NCBI GenBank assembly: GCA_958296195.1 | Contig: OY282455.1 | Span: forward strand, 1,612,001-1,676,000 | DNA from: an uncultured Pseudomonadales bacterium | GTDB lineage: Bacteria > Pseudomonadota > Gammaproteobacteria > Pseudomonadales > Azotimanducaceae | Direction: 5' to 3' | Length of the DNA: 64,000 nt | In this document: positions 1-8,368 of the stretch, one piece after another | Layout of the letters: every line of letters begins with the position of its first letter | Position numbering within the stretch: the stretch's first letter is position 1 | Notes under the pieces: generated by a model | Database searches by the model: none | What the model saw: the letters and a program-made list of their open reading frames with translations, nothing else | Told to the model about the DNA's origin: nothing | Translations under genes and position numbers: made by a program

Positions 1-323
1 AGGAAGTTCTGCAAATCTGCTACTGGTATCAAGGCGAAGGGTTTGGCGACCTGTATGCTCCGGATACGCTGCAACCGTTCTTGAACAACAATCGTGCGGC
101 CATCCAAGCGGCACTGCGATCATTGCAGGAGGGCGGCTATCTGGAAGCAGCGTCTGAAGCCATTTCCGCCTACCGGTTCACGGAAAAGGGAAGGAAGGAG
201 GGGGGCCGTTTGTTTGCGGGGGAATTTTCCGACTACCAAAGAACCGGGCACGGCGAATGCGCAGCGGGATGTTGCGACGACGAAGACCACTCCGAGTGCG
301 GGGACGACTGCACCTTGCACTGA
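1..323 (+). CDS. C-terminal part of an unrecognised protein with a Cys/His-rich tail (5' truncated)
   Basis: An open frame runs in from the left edge (first full codon at base 3) to a TGA ending at 323, so only the last 106 or so residues are visible. The first half looks like a small helical domain. The last 25 residues are rich in Cys, His and Asp (pattern HGECAAGCC, then HSEC and DDCTLH) and could bind metal. It lies just upstream of a Rieske-like protein and a hydrogenase maturation protease on the same strand, so it probably belongs to the hydrogenase accessory locus. I do not recognise the family, and function is not assigned. Confidence 0.6.
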   Translation, partial: EVLQICYWYQGEGFGDLYAPDTLQPFLNNNRAAIQAALRSLQEGGYLEAASEAISAYRFTEKGRKEGGRLFAGEFSDYQRTGHGECAAGCCDDEDHSECGDDCTLH

Positions 324-409
324 CTTGCGGGCCTTGATACGGAGCGTGACGGGGCGTACGCATCTTGGTCCAAGCCTAAGCTCCCTTAGAATAATCGGCG
401 CAGGATGGA

Positions 410-1180
410 GTGGCCGTGCAAAAGAAACAAACCACAACGAAGCTGTTGCCGGACAATCCTCAGCCCTTGGTCGGCTTCATGAGCAATGAGGCGCTGGACG
501 CGAACCTCGCCCATCTGAATGCCTTGATTGCCGAGATGGAGGCGCTTCCCTTGCCTGATGTCAAGGAGAAGGTGTTCGCCATGCTGGCGGGGATCGATGC
601 CATCCATCGAGAAGGATTGCGGCGGCTGGTTCGTTTGTTCAAGGAAGGGGTGCTCGAACAGGTCATCACCGACCCGGCCATTCACATCTTGATGGAGCTG
701 TACGATCTGCTTCCAGGAAGCGGCACCCAAGAGCCGCCGGCCCCGCAGTCGGCAACAGGTGCGCACCGCGGCGACATTCCGGTCACGCAGGTTCCGACCG
801 AGCCCATGCCGCAACCCAAGCCGGCGGCCGAGGGGCATCCCCACTGGGCGCCGGTCTTGGCCGACGCGGCGGAATGGCCTCCAGATGAAGTGCGCGTTCT
901 GAGGTTGGAAGGGCGAGAAGTGGTACTCTGCCGGGTTGCGGACGAGATCTTCGCGTTGGACAACGCCTGTGCTCGGGATTCCTCCAGTTTGGTGGGGGCG
1001 ACGCTGAACGGCTTCACCCTGTGCTGCCCGAATCATCGGGGCTGCTACTACGACGTTCGCAACGGCACCGAGCTGGCGAGCAACCGGTCCATCACCTGCT
1101 ACCCGGTGCGGGTCGTCGCCAGCGGCGCGGTGATGGTCGGTTTGGGCATGGCTTTCAAGCCCAAGCTGCCGGCGTTCTGA
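410..1180 (+). CDS. DUF1641-like / Rieske-like [2Fe-2S] protein, hydrogenase-associated
   Basis: 256 residues from a GTG start at 410. The N-terminal half (about residues 20-105) is a helical segment resembling the DUF1641 type. The C-terminal half (146-256) has the fold pattern of Rieske ferredoxins. The usual Rieske ligand set is C-x-H and C-x2-H. Here the first box reads Cys187-Ala-Arg189, so the expected His is Arg, while the second box is Cys206-Pro-Asn-His209, with extra Cys at 205 and 212. The cluster, if present, must be bound unusually. The gene ends 3 bases before the maturation protease, so they are probably co-transcribed. An electron-transfer role next to a [NiFe] hydrogenase is inferred from context. 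Confidence 0.75.
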   Translation: MAVQKKQTTTKLLPDNPQPLVGFMSNEALDANLAHLNALIAEMEALPLPDVKEKVFAMLAGIDAIHREGLRRLVRLFKEGVLEQVITDPAIHILMELYDLLPGSGTQEPPAPQSATGAHRGDIPVTQVPTEPMPQPKPAAEGHPHWAPVLADAAEWPPDEVRVLRLEGREVVLCRVADEIFALDNACARDSSSLVGATLNGFTLCCPNHRGCYYDVRNGTELASNRSITCYPVRVVASGAVMVGLGMAFKPKLPAF

Positions 1181-1183
1181 GGG

Positions 1184-1702
1184 ATGCCGGTGCCCGGCCC
1201 TTCCATATTGATCGCCGGAGTCGGCAACGTGCTCCGCGGCGACGACGGGTTCGGCATAGAACTGGCCAACCGCCTGCTAGCGACAAGCGATCTGCCGCCG
1301 TCGGCGAAGGTCATTGAAACCGGCATCGGGGGCATGACGCTGGTTCAGGAGGTTATGCTCGGCTACGACCTCCTGATCCTGCTCGACGCCTACCGGAACA
1401 ACGGCAAGCCTGGGGAACTACACCTTTTGCAACCAGTCGTCTCCGACCTCAGCGACCTGTCCGTTCATGAACTGAGGGACTATTTTTCCGATACCCACTA
1501 TGCGACGCCGATGCGGGCACTCAATTTGCTGGCGCAAATGCGCAAGCTGCCCGAAACGATCTATATTCTTGGTTGCGAACCGGAAAGCCTCGACGGCTTG
1601 AGGATCGGCCTAAGCCCAGCTGTGGCCGCGTCCGTTGACAAGGCGGTCCGCATGGCGCTGCGCTGCGTGGAGCGCCATCTCAGTTCCAAATTCGCCGAAT
1701 AG
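1184..1702 (+). CDS. [NiFe]-hydrogenase maturation protease (HyaD/HybD family, M52)
   Basis: 172 residues. This family removes the C-terminal extension of the hydrogenase large subunit after nickel insertion. The N-terminal family signature is present as GVGNVLRGDDGFG. The nickel-sensing acidic position, usually Glu, is Asp here, a known variant. The other expected metal positions can be placed in LLDAYRNNG and DTHYATPMRAL. Length is normal for the family. It starts 3 bases after the Rieske-like gene and converges on the cooC-like gene. Its presence implies that a large subunit with a cleavable tail is encoded nearby, probably left of the window. Confidence 0.85.
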   Translation: MPVPGPSILIAGVGNVLRGDDGFGIELANRLLATSDLPPSAKVIETGIGGMTLVQEVMLGYDLLILLDAYRNNGKPGELHLLQPVVSDLSDLSVHELRDYFSDTHYATPMRALNLLAQMRKLPETIYILGCEPESLDGLRIGLSPAVAASVDKAVRMALRCVERHLSSKFAE

Positions 1703-1713
1703 CCGGTAATGGC

Positions 1714-1733
1714 ACCGCCAAGAGGGTGGCGGT
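1714..1733. terminator. Hairpin between convergent genes
   Basis: A perfect 7-bp stem (ACCGCCA / TGGCGGT) with a 6-base loop lies in the 42 bases between the stop codons of the protease gene (plus strand) and the cooC-like gene (minus strand). There is no T-run, so it may be a weak or Rho-assisted bidirectional terminator. Confidence 0.4.
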
Positions 1734-1744
1734 CCATGGAGAGC

Positions 1745-2563
1745 CTAGACGCATTCAGTTGAATTGACGTTCATAGTGGCCTCCAGGGCCCGGATTTCAC
1801 TGGCCAGCGCCCGAACAGCCCGGACGCCAGGACTGTCAGGCGCATGGTCTATCGGTGCCCTTGCTGTGCGCTCAGCCTCCAGAAAGGCTTCATCTTGAGG
1901 CACTTCGCCGATGATGGTCATGTCGTGCCTTTGGCAGAACTCGGTTATCGCGGCCCGATCCTCCCGGTTGCGAACCTTGTTGGCAACCACGCGAATTTGC
2001 TGGATATCCAGCTCGGCGGCCAAACGCCAAGTTCGCGCAGCAGCCTCCAGAGAGCGGTAGTAGGGTTCGGTCACCACCAACATCAGATCCACGTTGCGCG
2101 CCGTGCCGCGCTTCAAATGTTCGAGACCAGCCTCCATGTCGGTTATGGTGTGGGCACTATAGCCGCTCATCTTGGTGATCAAGCCGCGAACCGCACGGTG
2201 GGAAGCACACATGCAACCGCTGCCGGCGCTGCCGTCGGCCGGCTTGCCCATCACCAGCAGGTCGATGCCTCCCGGTGCATGAGCGGCGTAACGCCGAATC
2301 ACTTCCTTTTCCGAAAGAGTCATGTTCAGAGTGCGGCTGCCGTCCGCGCCTTGCGCCAACTGCATGATGTTGGGCGGAATGTAGCAGATGTCGTCGGCCG
2401 CCTCCGGGGAAATGCCTAGGGTCAAAGCCAAGTTGGGGTTAGGGTCGCCATCCACAGCCAGCATTTTGTTGCTGGTCTCCGCTAGGATTCGGGCCAGTAT
2501 TCCAGCCAGAGTGGTCTTGCCAGAACCGCCCTTGCCCACCGTCGCAATTTTCATGATCCGCAT
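1745..2563 (-). CDS. CooC-like nickel-insertion P-loop ATPase
   Basis: 272 residues, MinD/ParA superfamily. A deviant Walker A (GKGGSGKTT) follows the first strand, then VDGDPNPNLAL. A C-x-C motif (GCMCASH) matches the nickel-binding motif of CooC, the ATPase that loads nickel into CO dehydrogenase. It is the last gene of the minus-strand hyp operon, 28 bases after hypE. No hypA or hypB is visible, so this protein may provide the nucleotide-driven nickel step for the hydrogenase (inference). The start could be Met1 or Met4 (base 2554). Confidence 0.8.
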   Translation of the reverse strand: MRIMKIATVGKGGSGKTTLAGILARILAETSNKMLAVDGDPNPNLALTLGISPEAADDICYIPPNIMQLAQGADGSRTLNMTLSEKEVIRRYAAHAPGGIDLLVMGKPADGSAGSGCMCASHRAVRGLITKMSGYSAHTITDMEAGLEHLKRGTARNVDLMLVVTEPYYRSLEAAARTWRLAAELDIQQIRVVANKVRNREDRAAITEFCQRHDMTIIGEVPQDEAFLEAERTARAPIDHAPDSPGVRAVRALASEIRALEATMNVNSTECV

Positions 2564-2591
2564 CTCATCGAAATCGTGGAAAGCGCAAATG

Positions 2592-3674
2592 CTAGCATAT
2601 TCTCGGTAATTGTTCGCCGACCAGCATATCCAAGACTCGCTCTGCGCCCAAGGCAGTGGCGAGGGTCACTAGGCCAGAGGGTGCCGCACCGACTTGGCCG
2701 ATGATCACGGCGTCCGCACCGGCTGGGTCGGTCCGCATGGCGGCAACCAAGGCCTCGGCGTCCTTGGCCGGCACGACAGCGAGCAGTTTGCCCTCATTCG
2801 CCAGATACAGGGGATCCAAGCCTAGCAGCTCGCATATTCCACGCACCTGCGCACGGACTGGAATCGCTCGTTCGTCAATGCGAATGCAAATGCCGGCGGC
2901 CGTGGCGAATTCGTTGAGCACGGCCGCAACCCCGCCTCGGGTAGCATCCCTCATGCAGCGAATATCCGGACAGACGGACAGCATTTTCTCAACTAGGCCG
3001 TTGAGCGGCCGGGTGTCGCTGTGGACGCTGTGCTCCAGCGCCAGTTCGCCCCGACCATCGACGATAGCAGCGCCGTGGTCGCCGATGAAGCCGTTGGTGA
3101 CGATCAGATCTCCAGGCGCAGCCCGGCTGGCCGCCAAGTTGACACCCTTGGGTATGACGCCGATGCCGGCGGTGTTGATGAAAAGCTTGTCGGCGGCGCC
3201 TCGGGGCACCACCTTGGTGTCACCGGTGACGATGCGAACGCCGGCTTGATCCGCAGCCTGCTGCATTCCTTGGGCAACCCGTCGCAGCTCCTCAATGGGG
3301 TAGCCTTCCTCTAGGATGACGCTGCAACTGAGGTAGAAGGGCCGGGCGCCGCCCACGGCCAAGTCGTTCACCGTGCCGTTTACGGACAAGGTGCCGATGT
3401 TGCCACCAGGAAAGAAAAGGGGATCGACCACATAGCTGTCCGTGGTGAACGCAAGCTGATCGCCCATGCAGGACAATTCGGCAAGCTGGAGCCGGGCTTG
3501 ATCTTCGCAGACAGCGCCGGCTGGCCGACCGAAGGTATTGAGAAACACCTCTTCGATCAAGGCCACCATGGCCTTGCCGCCACCGCCATGAGCCAGGGTG
3601 ACAGTTTTGCCGGCAAGGACCCCGAGATGCGCAGCGACCGAAAGTGCGTCTGCGCGTTGAGCTTCAGGGTTCAT
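2592..3674 (-). CDS. hypE: Hydrogenase maturation protein HypE (cyanide-ligand synthesis)
   Basis: 360 residues. HypE dehydrates a carbamoyl group on its C-terminal Cys to thiocyanate, which becomes the CN ligand of the NiFe site. The protein ends in PRIC, the required C-terminal Cys motif, and has the glycine-rich AHGGGGKAM segment near the N terminus, as in PurM-like ATPases. The ATG at 3674 overlaps the TGA of hypD as ATGA, which settles the start over a longer in-frame option and implies translational coupling with HypD, its functional partner. Confidence 0.95.
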   Translation of the reverse strand: MNPEAQRADALSVAAHLGVLAGKTVTLAHGGGGKAMVALIEEVFLNTFGRPAGAVCEDQARLQLAELSCMGDQLAFTTDSYVVDPLFFPGGNIGTLSVNGTVNDLAVGGARPFYLSCSVILEEGYPIEELRRVAQGMQQAADQAGVRIVTGDTKVVPRGAADKLFINTAGIGVIPKGVNLAASRAAPGDLIVTNGFIGDHGAAIVDGRGELALEHSVHSDTRPLNGLVEKMLSVCPDIRCMRDATRGGVAAVLNEFATAAGICIRIDERAIPVRAQVRGICELLGLDPLYLANEGKLLAVVPAKDAEALVAAMRTDPAGADAVIIGQVGAAPSGLVTLATALGAERVLDMLVGEQLPRIC

Positions 3675-4828
3675 CGATTCGAGAGCGGGGATTGGACTTG
3701 CCGAGGCGGTGCGCCTGGTCGGATCCCGGCATAGTTGAAGCAGGCTGCGCAAGAGCCTTCAGAAGACACCATCAGTGCGCCGAGGGGCGTTTCGGGTGTG
3801 CAGGCAGTGCCGAACACTTTGCATTCCCAAGGCTTGATCGCGCCTTTCAGAACTTCGCCGCACTGGCAGGACTTGGGGTCGGCAATCTTCACGTCCGGCA
3901 CCGCAAACCGGCGCTCCGCGTCGTAGCTGGCGTAGGCGTCAGCGATGCGAATGCCAGAGTGGTCTATGGAGCCGAGACCGCGCCATTCAAAGAAGTCGCG
4001 CAATTCGAATACTCGGCCGATGGCGTCCAGCGCTGGCTTGTTGCCCCCTTCCCGCACGACTCGACCATACTGATTTTCCACCGCGCAGCGCCCTTCGGTC
4101 ATTTGCAGCAGCAGCATCCAAAGGGATTGCAGGATGTCGAGAGGCTCGAAACCCGAAACGACCAGGGGCCTTCCATAGCGCTTGGACACGAGTTCGTAAG
4201 GGGCGTTGCCGATGATCGCGCTTACATGACCAGGGCCTATGAAGCCGTCGATGCGCACTTCCGGCGAATCCAGTATCGCCTTGATGGTGGGAACTATAGT
4301 GATGTGGTTGCAGAATAGGGAGAAATTCCGAACGCCGGTCTGCTCCGCTTCCAGGACGGTCAGCGCAGTGCTGGGCATGGTGGTTTCAAAGCCGATGGCG
4401 AAAAACACGACTTCCCGATCCGGGTTGCGCCGGGCGATCGCCAGCGCATCCAAGGGAGAATAGACGATGCGGACATCGGCGCCTTCCGCCTTGGCCTGCA
4501 AAAGGTTTTTGCTTGAACCAGGTACGCGAATTGCGTCGCCGAAGGTGGTAAAAATCACTTCCGGCCGCTCAGCCAAAGCGACGCAGTCGTCAACGCGGCC
4601 CATAGGCAGCACACATACCGGACATCCGGGACCATGCACAAGCTCGACGTTTTTGGGCAGAAGTCTGTCGATGCCGTAGCGAAAGATCGAGTGGGTATGG
4701 CCTCCGCAAACTTCCATGATCTGCAGAGGCCGCTGCCGGCAGGTCTCGATGCCGGGCACCAGTCGGGCAATTTCCCGCAAGAGGGCTTGAGCCTTGTCGC
4801 TGTCTCGGAACTCGTCTAAGTACTTCAT
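3671..4828 (-). CDS. hypD: Hydrogenase maturation protein HypD (Fe(CN)2CO assembly scaffold)
   Basis: 385 residues. HypD carries a [4Fe-4S] cluster and, with HypC, holds the iron while CO and CN are attached. Diagnostic segments are MEVCGGHTHS, HGPGCPVC and the C-terminal Cys-rich part (CQCGEVL, ECKVFGTAC, GSCAACFNY). The ATG at 4828 overlaps the stop of the upstream SIS gene as ATGA, and MKYLDEFRD is a typical HypD N terminus, so the 30-residue longer frame is rejected. It is coupled at both ends, to the SIS gene and to hypE. Confidence 0.95.
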   Translation of the reverse strand: MKYLDEFRDSDKAQALLREIARLVPGIETCRQRPLQIMEVCGGHTHSIFRYGIDRLLPKNVELVHGPGCPVCVLPMGRVDDCVALAERPEVIFTTFGDAIRVPGSSKNLLQAKAEGADVRIVYSPLDALAIARRNPDREVVFFAIGFETTMPSTALTVLEAEQTGVRNFSLFCNHITIVPTIKAILDSPEVRIDGFIGPGHVSAIIGNAPYELVSKRYGRPLVVSGFEPLDILQSLWMLLLQMTEGRCAVENQYGRVVREGGNKPALDAIGRVFELRDFFEWRGLGSIDHSGIRIADAYASYDAERRFAVPDVKIADPKSCQCGEVLKGAIKPWECKVFGTACTPETPLGALMVSSEGSCAACFNYAGIRPGAPPRQVQSPLSNR

Positions 4829-5523
4829 GGCTGCCCCTCCAGGGTGGAGCGCCCCCGACACCCAGCCAACAGAGTATGCACCAAGTCCCAAAGAATATGG
4901 TAGATCGTGACATGGCATTCCTGGATTCGGTGGATGCTGTCAGTTTCTACCACCAAACAGTGATCGAGAAAGCCCGGTGCCGCCATCCTACCGCCAGTGC
5001 CGCCGACCAGCCCGATGGTGGTTAGCCCCATGTTCTTGGCGCACCGGAAGGCGGCGATGAGATTGGCCGAATCGCCGCTGGTGGAAACGCCCATCAGCCC
5101 GTCGCCAGGTCTTGAGTGGGCATCTAGCTGCCGCACGAACACCCGCTCGTAGTCGACGTCGTTGGCTACCGCGGTCATGGTTGCGGTGTCGGCAACCAAA
5201 TTGAGAGCGGCCAGCGCCGGCCGGCCGGCTGTGACCGGATGCAGGAATTCGACAGCGATGTGGGCCGCATCGCAACTCGAACCACCGTTGCCCATGGTCA
5301 GGAGACAACCTTGGTTGGCGTAAACGTCGGCGATCGCCCGGGCGGTCGCCACCACTTGGGCCGCGTTTTCCCTGAAGAACCTCTGCTTGACCGTCACGCT
5401 GCGTTCGGCCTTTTGCATGACCGATGCCAGCAGTGCATCTTCGCTGCCGGAACGATCGGCGAGATCGTTGGATAGGAAGGGATAAAGCGCCCGTAACGAT
5501 GAATGATCTTCCGCCATCGCCAC
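4825..5523 (-). CDS. SIS-domain sugar-phosphate isomerase-like protein (GmhA-like) in the hyp operon
   Basis: 232 residues with a single SIS (sugar isomerase) domain of the GmhA/DiaA type. The phosphosugar-binding segments MGNGGSSCDAAH and GVSTSGDSANL are present. It sits between hypC and hypD and overlaps hypD by 4 bases. GmhA-like genes have been noted in some hydrogenase maturation operons, but a role in maturation is not established. Heptose isomerisation for LPS is the family function, but the location argues for a hydrogenase-linked role (inference). The start may be Met1 or Met3. Confidence 0.85.
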   Translation of the reverse strand: MAMAEDHSSLRALYPFLSNDLADRSGSEDALLASVMQKAERSVTVKQRFFRENAAQVVATARAIADVYANQGCLLTMGNGGSSCDAAHIAVEFLHPVTAGRPALAALNLVADTATMTAVANDVDYERVFVRQLDAHSRPGDGLMGVSTSGDSANLIAAFRCAKNMGLTTIGLVGGTGGRMAAPGFLDHCLVVETDSIHRIQECHVTIYHILWDLVHTLLAGCRGRSTLEGQP

Positions 5524-5536
5524 AGCCCGTGCAGGC

Positions 5537-5824
5537 CTAGGCAGGCCGCCCAGAGACCAGCCCGAGCCCCTGCCATTCCTCCTGCACCCGCCCCATTTCG
5601 GTCAGCAGTTCCAAGGTCTTGAGCGCTTCCGCTTCGTCAATGCGGCTGATGGCGAAACCCACATGAATCAGCACCCAGTCTCCAATGCAGGACTCAGGAG
5701 ACTGGGCCTCATCCAAGATGCAGGCAATGTTCACCAGTCGTTTGACGCCGGACACGGAAACCTTCGCCAGCTTTGCGTCGGCGTCAACGATCTCGACTAG
5801 CTGTCCGGGAATTCCCAAGCACAT
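5537..5824 (-). CDS. hypC: Hydrogenase maturation chaperone HypC
   Basis: 95 residues starting MCLGIPGQ, the invariant HypC/HybG N terminus whose Cys2 binds iron in complex with HypD. The annotated start is the ATG at 5824; a longer frame upstream is not supported. It lies 10 bases after hypF and 13 bases before the SIS gene in one minus-strand operon. Confidence 0.95.
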   Translation of the reverse strand: MCLGIPGQLVEIVDADAKLAKVSVSGVKRLVNIACILDEAQSPESCIGDWVLIHVGFAISRIDEAEALKTLELLTEMGRVQEEWQGLGLVSGRPA

Positions 5825-5834
5825 GATTTGGCAT

Positions 5835-8222
5835 TCATCCTTCGTCCGAGTGAAATCGAGCAGCCGTGACCAGCGCCTGCCCAAAGGAAAGGCCGCCATC
5901 GTTCGAGGGCAGTTGCTCGTGAGTCAACACGCGAAAACCTTTTTTGCGCAGCATGTCGGTCAGCAACTCTAACAGAACTGCGTTCTGCATGACACCGCCA
6001 GACAGGGCGACAGCGGCGATTTCCGTGCCTTGGAGCACGGTCGCGGCTAGGTGTTCGGCCATATTGCACAGGGCTTTCGCAAGGCCTAGATGGAACCGAG
6101 CGGACAGGATCGACTGGGCAACCCCTCTTTGCAGGTCGGCGAACAACGCCGGCCATAGCGGAGACGGGTCGAGACGTGGCAGCCCGTCGGCGCAGTCGGC
6201 AGCAATAGCGAACGGGTAGGACCACAAGTCCGGTCCATCCAGAGTGGTGGCATCCACCAAAGCCTCCAGTTCCGCGGCGGCCTGGCCCTCGTAGCTGACG
6301 CGCTCGCGGCAAATGCCAATGGCTGCGGCCACGGCATCAAACAAGCGCCCGCAAGAACTAGCCAGTGGGCTATTGACACCCCGCCGGAGCATCGCGTCCA
6401 AGGTGTCCAAGGGCTTTTTCGCAAGGTAGGAGGTCAGTTCCAGGCCTCCCCAGCGGGTGTTGAGGCTGTCGCGCCCTATGGCAGCCACGATGTGCGCATA
6501 GGTGTTGCGCCAAGGTTCTTGGATGGCCTTGGAACCACCGAGCATGGCCACGGGGTTCAAGGAAGCGACCCGCCGGCAGCGGCAGTAGCCAGCCAGCAAA
6601 AATTCCCCTCCCCAAAGGCCGCCGTCCGCGCCGTAGCCAAGGCCGTCCAGGGCAATGCCAAGCACCGGTGGCGTGGTGATGGAAATGCCGTTCTCCCCAA
6701 GGCAGCTAGCGATGTGCGCATGATGATGCTGCACCTCGTCGAGTTGTAGCCTCCGCATCCGGGCCAAGGCTCGCCCGTCCTTGCTGGAAAGATATTCTGG
6801 GTGCATATCGACCGACACGACCTTGGGCTCGAATCGGAACAGCCGATGGTAGAACGCCAGTTGCTTGCGATAGTCCGCCAATGCACTGGCGTTTTCCAAG
6901 TCGCCGATGTGTTGGGAGACAATGGCCCGGTCGTTCAGCAGCAGACAGAACGAGTTTTTCAACTCCCCGCCCATGGCGATTGTGGGTAGGCAGTTTTCGA
7001 ATCCCGGGGGCAGACGAATTTCGCTGGGCGCATACCCTCTGGCACGGCGGATCATTCGGACCTTGCCTCCGACGACTCGGGCCACGGAGTCATCGACTCG
7101 GTTGAGAATGTCCCGGTCATGCAGCAGGAAGTGTCTCGCGATGCTTCGCAGCCGCTGTCGTGCGTCCGCGTTGTCGATGCACTGAGGCTCGTCCGAAACA
7201 TTGCCGGAAGTCATGATCAGTGGCCGCTTCAGTTCCTGAAGCAACAAGTGATGCAAGGGCGAATAGGGCAGCATGAAGCCCAAGGTTCCGTGCCGGGGCG
7301 ACACCTCTTCGGGCACCGCGCAGGACTTGCGCCGCTGTAACAGAACGATGGGCGCCGCCGGCGATTTCAGCAGCACTCGTTCCAATTGGCTGAGATGGCA
7401 GTGCGTCTCGATCGCTGCGAAGTTTGGCGCCATAAGCGCGAAGGGCTTGTCGAAGCGCCTTTTGCTGGTGCGCAGATGTTGCACTGCGAGCGTGTTCAAA
7501 GCGTCGCAAACCAAGTGAAAGCCACCCACGCCCTTGATGGCGAGAATCTCTCCCTGCTCCAGCAGCCGACAAGCCGCTCGCATGGCGGCTTCGCCCTGTG
7601 GACTTCCTTGCCGGTCACAATGGCCGGAACCGTCTGCCAGCCAGATCTCCGGCCCGCAATCCGGGCAGGCGTTTGGCTGGGCGTGGAATCGGCGGTTCGC
7701 CGGGTCGCCATACTCCACTTGGCACAGGACGCACATAGGGAAGGACGCCATAGCGGTGTTCTGCCGGTCATAGGGGATGGCCCGCACGATGGAAAGTCTG
7801 GGGCCGCAATTCGTACAATTAGCGAATGGATGCCGGTGTCGGCGATTCGTTGGATCCGCAATCTCCTCCAAACACAGGCTGCATGAACTCGCATCCGGGA
7901 GCACACCCGTGTTGGGGAGGCCGCCGCCACTGACCAGAATCTGAAATCCTTTCTCTTCAGGGATTCCAGCCCGTCTGCGTTCTATGGCGTCAATCCTGGC
8001 AAGCCTAGGCGGATCTTTGACCAAGCTGTTGACGAAACCGTTGACGTTCTCTCGGTCGCCAGCCACTCGAATGACCACGCCTTCCGCATCGTTGTAAGTG
8101 CATCCCGACAGATTCCATTCGGTTGCCAGCCGCCATATCATTGGCCGCAAGCCGACCCCTTGCACCAAGCCTCTGACGCGAATCCTTTCGCCCGCCCAGT
8201 TCTGAGCCTTCGTCTCCATCAA
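5835..8222 (-). CDS. hypF: Carbamoyltransferase HypF
   Basis: 795 residues, full length for HypF. It makes carbamoyl-AMP from carbamoyl phosphate and transfers the carbamoyl group to HypE. Domains in order: acylphosphatase-like (RVRGLVQGVGLRP near residue 15), two zinc fingers each C-x2-C-x18-C-x2-C (about residues 110-190), a YrdC-like domain, and a Kae1-like domain with the metal motif HHHAHIASCL. It is the first gene of the minus-strand hyp operon. About 145 bases upstream separate it from the insertion-sequence remnant and must hold its promoter. Confidence 0.96.
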   Translation of the reverse strand: MMETKAQNWAGERIRVRGLVQGVGLRPMIWRLATEWNLSGCTYNDAEGVVIRVAGDRENVNGFVNSLVKDPPRLARIDAIERRRAGIPEEKGFQILVSGGGLPNTGVLPDASSCSLCLEEIADPTNRRHRHPFANCTNCGPRLSIVRAIPYDRQNTAMASFPMCVLCQVEYGDPANRRFHAQPNACPDCGPEIWLADGSGHCDRQGSPQGEAAMRAACRLLEQGEILAIKGVGGFHLVCDALNTLAVQHLRTSKRRFDKPFALMAPNFAAIETHCHLSQLERVLLKSPAAPIVLLQRRKSCAVPEEVSPRHGTLGFMLPYSPLHHLLLQELKRPLIMTSGNVSDEPQCIDNADARQRLRSIARHFLLHDRDILNRVDDSVARVVGGKVRMIRRARGYAPSEIRLPPGFENCLPTIAMGGELKNSFCLLLNDRAIVSQHIGDLENASALADYRKQLAFYHRLFRFEPKVVSVDMHPEYLSSKDGRALARMRRLQLDEVQHHHAHIASCLGENGISITTPPVLGIALDGLGYGADGGLWGGEFLLAGYCRCRRVASLNPVAMLGGSKAIQEPWRNTYAHIVAAIGRDSLNTRWGGLELTSYLAKKPLDTLDAMLRRGVNSPLASSCGRLFDAVAAAIGICRERVSYEGQAAAELEALVDATTLDGPDLWSYPFAIAADCADGLPRLDPSPLWPALFADLQRGVAQSILSARFHLGLAKALCNMAEHLAATVLQGTEIAAVALSGGVMQNAVLLELLTDMLRKKGFRVLTHEQLPSNDGGLSFGQALVTAARFHSDEG

Positions 8223-8368
8223 CCATGTATCATGAATTCAACTCAACGAGTACATAGCTGTCTGGTTGGGCCAAGTGGGTGCCGCCTTGCATCCGCAACT
8301 CGTGTGTTTTTGAGCGAATCAAGGGGAGCATGGTACGCCCCTGTCAAGATTAAACAAGTTTTCCGGTC

